The notes beneath the pieces are model-generated. The model saw only the letters and a list, made by a program, of their open reading frames with translations, did no database searches and was not told the DNA's origin. Source: Morella rubra (taxonomy: Eukaryota; Streptophyta; Magnoliopsida; Fagales; Myricaceae). Taken from it: 64,000 nucleotides of DNA. Numbering within the stretch: the stretch's first letter is position 1; each line of letters begins with the position of its first letter. Positions 58,740 to 64,000 of the stretch are shown one piece after another. The position numbers and the translations under genes were made by a program. The DNA lies in the NCBI GenBank assembly GCA_003952965.2, contig CM025850.1, positions 21,292,615 through 21,356,614 on the forward strand, read 5' to 3'.

Positions 58740-59090
58740 ACAGCCAAGGAAAATCAAAGTGCTCCTTGTTCATATTATAAGAGATATCACCCAAGGTCGA
58801 GTGTCGCCAGACCAATGGAACCTGTTTTCCCTGTGGACAGTCGGGACATTTTGCTTTTAAATTGCCCTAGAAAGTCAAATGTTCCCCCTTGAGCTCAACA
58901 TCAAGCACCAGCAAGGAATGGCAAGGGAGTTGTTTCGCGATAAACAGCAGTAGAACACTGTTACGGCTAGATTTTTTGCACTGACTGCAAAGGAAGAAAA
59001 GGCAACAGACGTTGTGGTGTCAGGTACCTTCCTCTTACCTCATGGATCTGTAACTGTACTATTGGTTTGACTCTGGTGTTGCCCACTCTT
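58740..59090 (+). pseudogene. Ty3/gypsy gag knuckle and protease fragment
   Basis: Frames in order: CSYYKRYHPRS; then a CCHC knuckle CFPCGQSGHFAFK, whose fourth ligand has become Leu; then ARFFALTAKEEKATDVVVSG and TFLLPHGSVTVL; then FDSGVAHSF with the protease DSG intact at about 59069-59077. This is the retropepsin-type gag/PR junction of plant gypsy elements. It stops abruptly after HSF at about 59090. It may come from the same element as the integrase piece at 50 kb, but the order along the strand is reversed (integrase before gag). Confidence 0.8.
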
Positions 59091-60329
59091 TTAAATGGCA
59101 ACATCAACAATTTTCTGTTTCTTCACACCAATTTTGAAAAGCTCTCTTCATTGTAGCATTATCTCAACAGTATATAAAAACAACAATAATAACCTACTCA
59201 ATAGATTTGCAGCCACATTGAACAAAATCGAAATAGTTTTCCTAAACTCCTTGCACTGTACGACTAAACATAACTCAACACAACTAAACATGTTAAGAAT
59301 AACAACTTAACAATAAAATTAGTACATAACAGTGACATAGAGATTCACATCATTCACGATCACGATGACTACAGCCCTAAACATGAGTAAAAGCACCATA
59401 TGTCAAGTAGTCTGAGTCGATTCTTCCTACATTCTCAACAGTCCCACCAACATATGTCGTATTAGCTTTGGAAAGGGACTCACCAACCACCTTTACCATT
59501 CTCATTCCTGTAACATAATGAAAAAAAAAGTTGCATAAGACAAGAAAAAAAATTCAACAAACTCGACATATGTCGTATTACTTAATATGTGCATGCTTGG
59601 TTCTCAAACTTAACCTAACAACCACCGATTTTTAAACGTAGCATTAGATTAATCATATAGCGAAATTTGATGAACCAATAGCTTAGAGATAGAATTATCT
59701 ACCATTAGCAACAAATCAAAGGTGGCAAATACAATGATGATTGAAAGTTTGCTCTGTAGACAAAGGGGTGTGCGCCTTCTTTAAATATTATTCAAAATAG
59801 GGAGTTGAGAAAGTCATTATCAAAGTTACTAAGCACAATTTAATACTATTCTTGTTTGGAATAATCTCTTCCAGAAACATTGTAAGATGCCTTGAAACTA
59901 CGCTATATCCTATATCAAACAACAATATAAAAAACAATGAATAAGGTTGATGATAAATAAGAATGTAGCCGCATGTGTTTTAAACCACAATTCTGATCAC
60001 GTACTATCCATTCCATATGAGCATTTGAATCAAATTTCAGTAGTGGCAAGTCAAGTCAAAGCCGACAACATCTTTTGCTCAAATAAAAAAAAATATGGTT
60101 AAGAAATGAAGACAACTCAGATCATAAAAAAACAAGGTTAAGAAATGAAGACAACTCAAATAATAAAGAAACATGGTTATAGAACCACATAAGAAGGATA
60201 AATGACACATCTTTTGGTTATCACAAATGTTGGCATGTTGTCAAACATTGTTATAGGACCATTAAGATAGAAAAAATTATAAGAGGTAAAGACAACATTC
60301 TATGCATAAAAAACTCCAAGACCACCTTA
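59091..60329 (-). pseudogene. MULE-C transposase N-terminus and leader region
   Basis: On the reverse strand, a TTACAG acceptor at about 59515 is followed by MRMVKVVGESLSKANTTYVG, then GTVENVGRIDSDYLTYGAF and a stop. In MULE-A the corresponding part is GGEPLDYIGGEKQDVGTMDA followed by DYLT, so this is the first exon of another MULE transposase. The rest of the PB1-like domain is not seen to its left. The sequence between 59515 and 60330 is AT-rich and would be the leader intron. Alternatively it is a relic unrelated to the nearby terminus. Confidence 0.6.
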
Positions 60330-60898
60330 TTTAATCTGTACCTTTTTCTCCAGTGAGTTGATTTGGAATATCTTTTAGTAGACACACCACTGTAGAGAAA
60401 GTGCTTGAGAACACAGGGAAAGGTGAGAGAAAGAAAGACGCAGACATGATCGATGGTGAAGATGTTCTTGGATTCAAGGGGCGGCAGAGTGGGGTCGGTG
60501 GCAAGGCACGACTAGGTATTGACTTTTTTGGAAGAGACAACGACAATGGGTATACCTAGGTCATAAGATTTGTGGGAAAATTTTCCTAAATGACTATTAA
60601 TTGTGCGAGTTTCATTTGAGACCTCACAATTTTTTTTTGTTTTGTTTTAAAAAATGTTTACTACATAACCCACGTAACTATTGTTCTAGGTGTGCAATTT
60701 ACATTTTGTAAAAGTGTACACATGTTAGTTTCTAATTGGGCTAAGCATATAAAGTCCTTAAGTGACTAGACATTTTCCTAATGGAAGAATACGGAAAGAC
60801 CTAATTGATAAGTAATAAAATTGCGGCAACCAAATCAGAAACATGGTGACTAGTTTTTAAAAGGTTGTAAAAGTAGGGATGAAAAAAGTCATTAACCC
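60330..60898 (-). repeat. Right terminal region of MULE-C
   Basis: The reverse complement starts GGGTTAATGACTTTTTTC at 60898. It continues through AGTCACTTAAGGACTTTAT, CCCAATTAGAAACTAACATG and TTCCAAAAAAGTCAATACC, in the order seen on the left side (48187 onward and 47050 onward). The outer edge cuts the MULE-B transposase frame precisely (KSDVL... on its right). No matching target duplication was found, perhaps because the left junction is deleted. Confidence 0.72.
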
Positions 60899-62150
60899 AT
60901 GTTATTAAGCAAGTACATCGCTCTTACTAACGGTTCGAAACGTATGACAGGACCACCCTTTTGGGTCAACCTCTCAAGGGTACTTCCATGCTTGCACATT
61001 CAGCTTTTCCAGCTTTGTCATACTCCTTTAAAACCCAACTCTTACATATGCACTTGCAATGCTCCATAAAGCGTCTTTCATAGGCATACCTTAACACCCC
61101 TGGCCCTTAGGATTAGTACGCAGGTGCTTCACACAATGCCTTACAAGCTTCACCCTCAATTTATTACATTTTTTGTATTGGCAGTCATACCTACTTTGGA
61201 TGGCGTGCAACATCATTGCCTTTTTAAATAAGGGTAGGTCCTTAAAATTCATGCCTTTCTTTAATTGTATTGTACCATTATGCTCCTCTTCCCGAAACTC
61301 TCTATACTTCCTCTTCCGATGCCCACCATTGTCAGAGTATTATCCTCACTAGTACTCTTCAAAACCTCACTTTCAAAACCCTAACTGCCCGAGGCTCCTC
61401 CACTGAAACATCACCTTTTGACCCTTGCCCAAACCATTCTATTGAAGCCTTCCTTACAACCCCATCGTAATCTTATCCACTGACATTTGAACAAACAGGT
61501 TTTAATCCGTAAACAGCTCAAGTTCGTCATTTTTGGTTTTGGCAAAATCAATAACTTCTGTTTCCTTCCCATTACCCCTCAACTACATGCTGAACTTCAT
61601 CATCATGGTTAGAAGTAGCACCCTCTCTCTCAACATTATTAGCCTCACTAATCTCTAAACCTTCTCTCTCTACAGTAGCATCACCATTCTGAGAACCCTC
61701 CCTCTCAATATTTTCAACCTCACCTTCCTTCACACTATTATCAACACACCCACTAACCTCTACACCAACATCAGGGACAACCATATCTCTGATTGGCACT
61801 AAAACTAGTTGACTAGTACAATGCTTCACATAAATTGTCAACATGTCTCGACTATATCCAATTATTCTCTTAATGAGTCTTCATACATAAACATCACATT
61901 TAAGAGGTGTAAGCTCACTATGAGAGCCCTTTCCTTCAAAGTTACACCACAACTCCATTGCTTCTACATACTTTATGTCTCTATTTTGCATACTTTTCTT
62001 GCTTAATGAAACATGTAACCTTTTGATGGATAGTAATTTCATTCAAAATAATGTCAAAAAAAGGAAGATATTTCAACCATTAGGTACATAAATAAATCTC
62101 AGAGATCCAAATCTACCTGACAAGCCCCCTGACTTAATCAAACTTACGTG
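60899..62150 (-). pseudogene. MULE-B transposase, N-terminal and middle parts
   Basis: Reverse strand: PB1-like pieces NEITIHQKVTCFIKQEKYAK and MELWCNFEGKGSHSELTPLK (compare VKFWYRLGHESQGHKFHPLK in MULE-A). ORF 61844-61572 follows with LTIYVKHCTSQLVLVPIRD and an acidic region with repeated EREG. After further breaks come the DNA-binding domain (about 61250-61130: KKAMMLHAIQSRYDCQYKKC ... VKHLR) and, directly after it, MKDALWSIASAYV and DPKGWSCHTFRT ... KSDVL (about 61080-60910). The catalytic Asp477/Asp541 equivalents that should lie between these two are absent, so the copy had lost its core before or after MULE-C entered. Confidence 0.75.
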
Positions 62151-62649
62151 ATGAATATTACTCTAACTAACGACAATATTTGCACAACACTTCCATTCTT
62201 AGAGAGACCACTTCATTATTATATGAGCAAACATCTTATTCAATTCAACCAAAAGGGGGAAAAAATATGGTTGACAATTTTGGGGATGAGAACTTTGGAT
62301 GGCCAGCAGAATTAAAGACATCGACTTTATCAGTTCAGACAGTGTATGTAAACTCACTTCAACACATTGCATAAAAAGAAAAACACGCACAAAACGCATG
62401 GGATGTGTTGCTACTAGAATTGAAAACATTGAACTTAAAATGTAGAAAAACAATAGAAATGAGGTAAAGAAGCTACTTTGGAAAACACAGAAGCAATTGT
62501 CAGTTTACTCCACTGGTATCGACAGGTGCTCCAGACTAGGATTTTGCAAGAAATAGGGTTTTTTTTTTTGTTATGAAGCGTGTTTAGAAGACCTTGCTCA
62601 ATTTGGGAAAAAAAATTGGGAGAAGGGATTGGTATTTTGGAAGAAACGT

Positions 62650-62905
62650 CTCAGTTTTTATTTTAAGTGAGGTAGCAATGGGCGTTTTTGTGTGATATGG
62701 TCAATGGGCATTTTTGTGTGATGTGGTCAGTGTTAGCCACGTTAGTAGACTCTGTGTGTAAAATGAACGGCAGGTAGACAGAGGAAAGTAATTGGGAAAT
62801 GAGTCATACCAAAGAAAAAAACGGAAAAAAAATAAAAATCTTAAGGACTAAATTGGAAAAACATCAAAACACATGGACACCTATTTTATTTTAGCCATTT
62901 AAATT
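62650..62905 (-). repeat. Right terminal repeat of MULE-B
   Basis: The reverse complement contains GCTAAAATAAAATAGG, TTTTGATGTTTTTCC, GGTATGAC and GCCCATTGCTACCTCACTT, matching the left end in order. A 31-base direct duplication (GGGC[AG]TTTTTGTGTGAT.TGGTCA) is internal, at about 62679-62731. Confidence 0.75.
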
Positions 62906-62935
62906 GGTTTCCATTCTTAAAAATAAAAGAAAAAT

Positions 62936-63140
62936 TGGCATTTTAGTCCTTATGTTTCACACATTTTAGCACTTTAATCCTTAGGTTTTAAAACTCAACA
63001 TAATAATTCATGAACTTCCCTCTTTTGACAAAAAGCCCTTCCGTCAAGGTTCCGTGTGTGTGAGTAACGTCAGAACCACATCAGTTGCCAACCAAGCTAC
63101 CCTTCAAAACGACATCGTGCGATGCCTTGTATCTTCTAGA
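62936..63140 (+). repeat. Possible terminus of a further MULE (MULE-D)
   Basis: The sequence GGCATTTTAGTCCTTATG, then TAATCCTTAGGTTTTAAAAC, CCTTCCGTCAAGGTTCCG and AACGTCAGAACCACATCAG has the layout of the MULE-A end (LTR-like 'GGTCC' words, CCGT..., CCACATCAG at about 130-150 bp in). It faces right, so the body would be outside the window. No partner is visible here. Confidence 0.4.
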
Positions 63141-64000
63141 CCAAAATGAGGTCTTTTGCTTAAGTTAGATGCACACCGTTTTAAGCCATCATATCATGCA
63201 CCCATTTTGAGCCATCCCTTTTTAATTTTCACCTATACTTCGGGATTTCGAATATGTGAGAAGTCCCTTTTTTGTATGAAGCCTAAACCCCTTTAAGAAC
63301 AGGCCAATTTGGTAGATCTGAAATCTTACTGCATTCGACAAATCTAGACAACCAAGTTACAGAGGAGGTTCAAAAGAATTTAGAAGTGGAGATTCACTGA
63401 CCGCACTTAAGAAATGTCTGAGAAAAGGTAAAACTTTTTTTCGTTGAATCAACAATCCTGGGTTTTGGTAGGATTCTATTAGATTGGGTAAAGTTCTTCG
63501 GTTGGATTGGGTTCTGTGGTGGTGTTATTGCTATGGTTGGATTGGGTATTGTGTTGGTGTTCTTCTTTGGTTAGATTTGGTATTTTGTAGTGGAAACTCT
63601 ACAATTTCTCTTATTGTAGATAGATTTTACACCTTAGACAGTGGAATGTCATTACAGTACTATGGTATTTTGCAAAAAAATGATCCAAATTAATCTAAAC
63701 TTTGCTGATTGCTCCACTTTGGATTATCTTATGGCATATTATGACTGTAATCTTCCCTAGCATGTGCTAGTTTGTGTGCATATTGTGACCGTAAATGAAT
63801 CACAAACTTCTACTAGAATATAGGGGATCTTCTAGGGTGATTAAAAGGGGAAGGCACTAAATTGCCACTTTATGAATCAAAGCCATCAAAAGAACCCAAA
63901 ATTAGTTAATGAAGTAAAGTGAGCAAATAATTGGTCTAGAAAAATTGTCATATGCCATTGTTGAAAATCTCACATAATCTTAACTTGATATGTAAAACTA
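63141..64000 (+). other. Stretch without recognised gene at the window end
   Basis: If MULE-D is real, this is the place of its left-end gene leader. An ATG at 63413 begins MSEKR just before GTAAAAC, which could be a first exon, but nothing confirms it. ORF 63484-63693 is Trp/Tyr/Val-rich with repeated WIGYCVGV-type phrases and is unrecognised. Confidence 0.3.

Larger units (their letters stand above)
44925..62905 (-). mobile_element. MULE-B: older Mutator-like element, split by later insertions
   Basis: Related inverted ends (about 44930-45180 and 62905-62650), a GRF gene just inside the left end (45299-45900, forward) and transposase pieces inside both ends on the reverse strand (62050-60900 and 47050-46464) define an element with the same plan as MULE-A. 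The transposase reads from the right end down to KSDVL-x-LNN at about 60900 and resumes at the EVD ... SWIM finger at about 47050. Everything between 47.05 and 60.9 kb is therefore inserted DNA, including MULE-C. The catalytic Asp region is deleted. No target duplication was found. Alignments were made by eye at roughly 70 percent identity. Confidence 0.7.

Noticed and set aside
48187-60898. Treating the two GGGTTAATGAC termini as a single clean element with a 9-bp TSD
   Set aside because: The adjoining bases (TTTTGGGTA on the left, ATGTTATTA on the right) do not match, so the pairing is not proven.

Overview
This is a eudicot-type plant nuclear window. It is AT-rich, has GT-AG introns and large gene-poor tracts, and is built mostly of layered, decayed transposable elements. 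I cannot name the species. There are two host-type loci. A GDSL esterase/lipase lies at 5.8-8.4 kb; the first half of its exon 2 could not be found. An intronless presenilin lies at 38.45-39.82 kb and carries two frameshifts. A third host-gene trace is the first two exons of a SAR1 GTPase near 51-52.1 kb, retained with the intron.

Left part (1-16 kb): an En/Spm-type transposase remnant, a 5'-truncated LINE with a poly(A) tail, a Ty1/copia tail with its LTR, the GDSL locus, an RNase H scrap, an internally deleted LINE with poly(A), a MITE, and reverse-strand Ty3/gypsy pol ends.

Middle (16-31 kb): a complete but dead SIRE/Maximus-type copia element (16005-25758) with two LTRs, a primer binding site, a polypurine tract, gag, partial pol and an extra ORF between pol and the 3' LTR. 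Next come a reverse Myb/SANT-like (Harbinger-type) remnant and a second LINE bounded by a direct repeat and holding an internal inversion.

The most striking object is a Mutator-like element (MULE-A, 32566-38253). It has about 180-bp terminal inverted repeats, a perfect 9-bp target duplication, a four-exon transposase read inward from the right end, and a two-exon GRF zinc-finger/coiled-coil/transmembrane gene read inward from the left end. This is the convergent two-gene plan of maize MuDR, with a GRF protein in the mudrB position. MULE-A sits 197 bp upstream of the presenilin start codon.

Right part (45-63 kb): an older relative, MULE-B, with related ends near 44.93 and 62.90 kb, the same GRF-coil-TM gene (broken), and a split transposase. 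It has been opened by another MULE (C) and other material. Inside MULE-C lie Ty3/gypsy fragments, the SAR1 fragment, and a 6.4-kb purine-skewed, GC-rich block (52.2-58.7 kb) unlike anything else in the window. A further MULE-like terminus starts near 62.94 kb.

Coordinates of decayed elements are hand estimates; exon borders of the GDSL gene, MULE-A genes and SAR1 fragment were read base by base.
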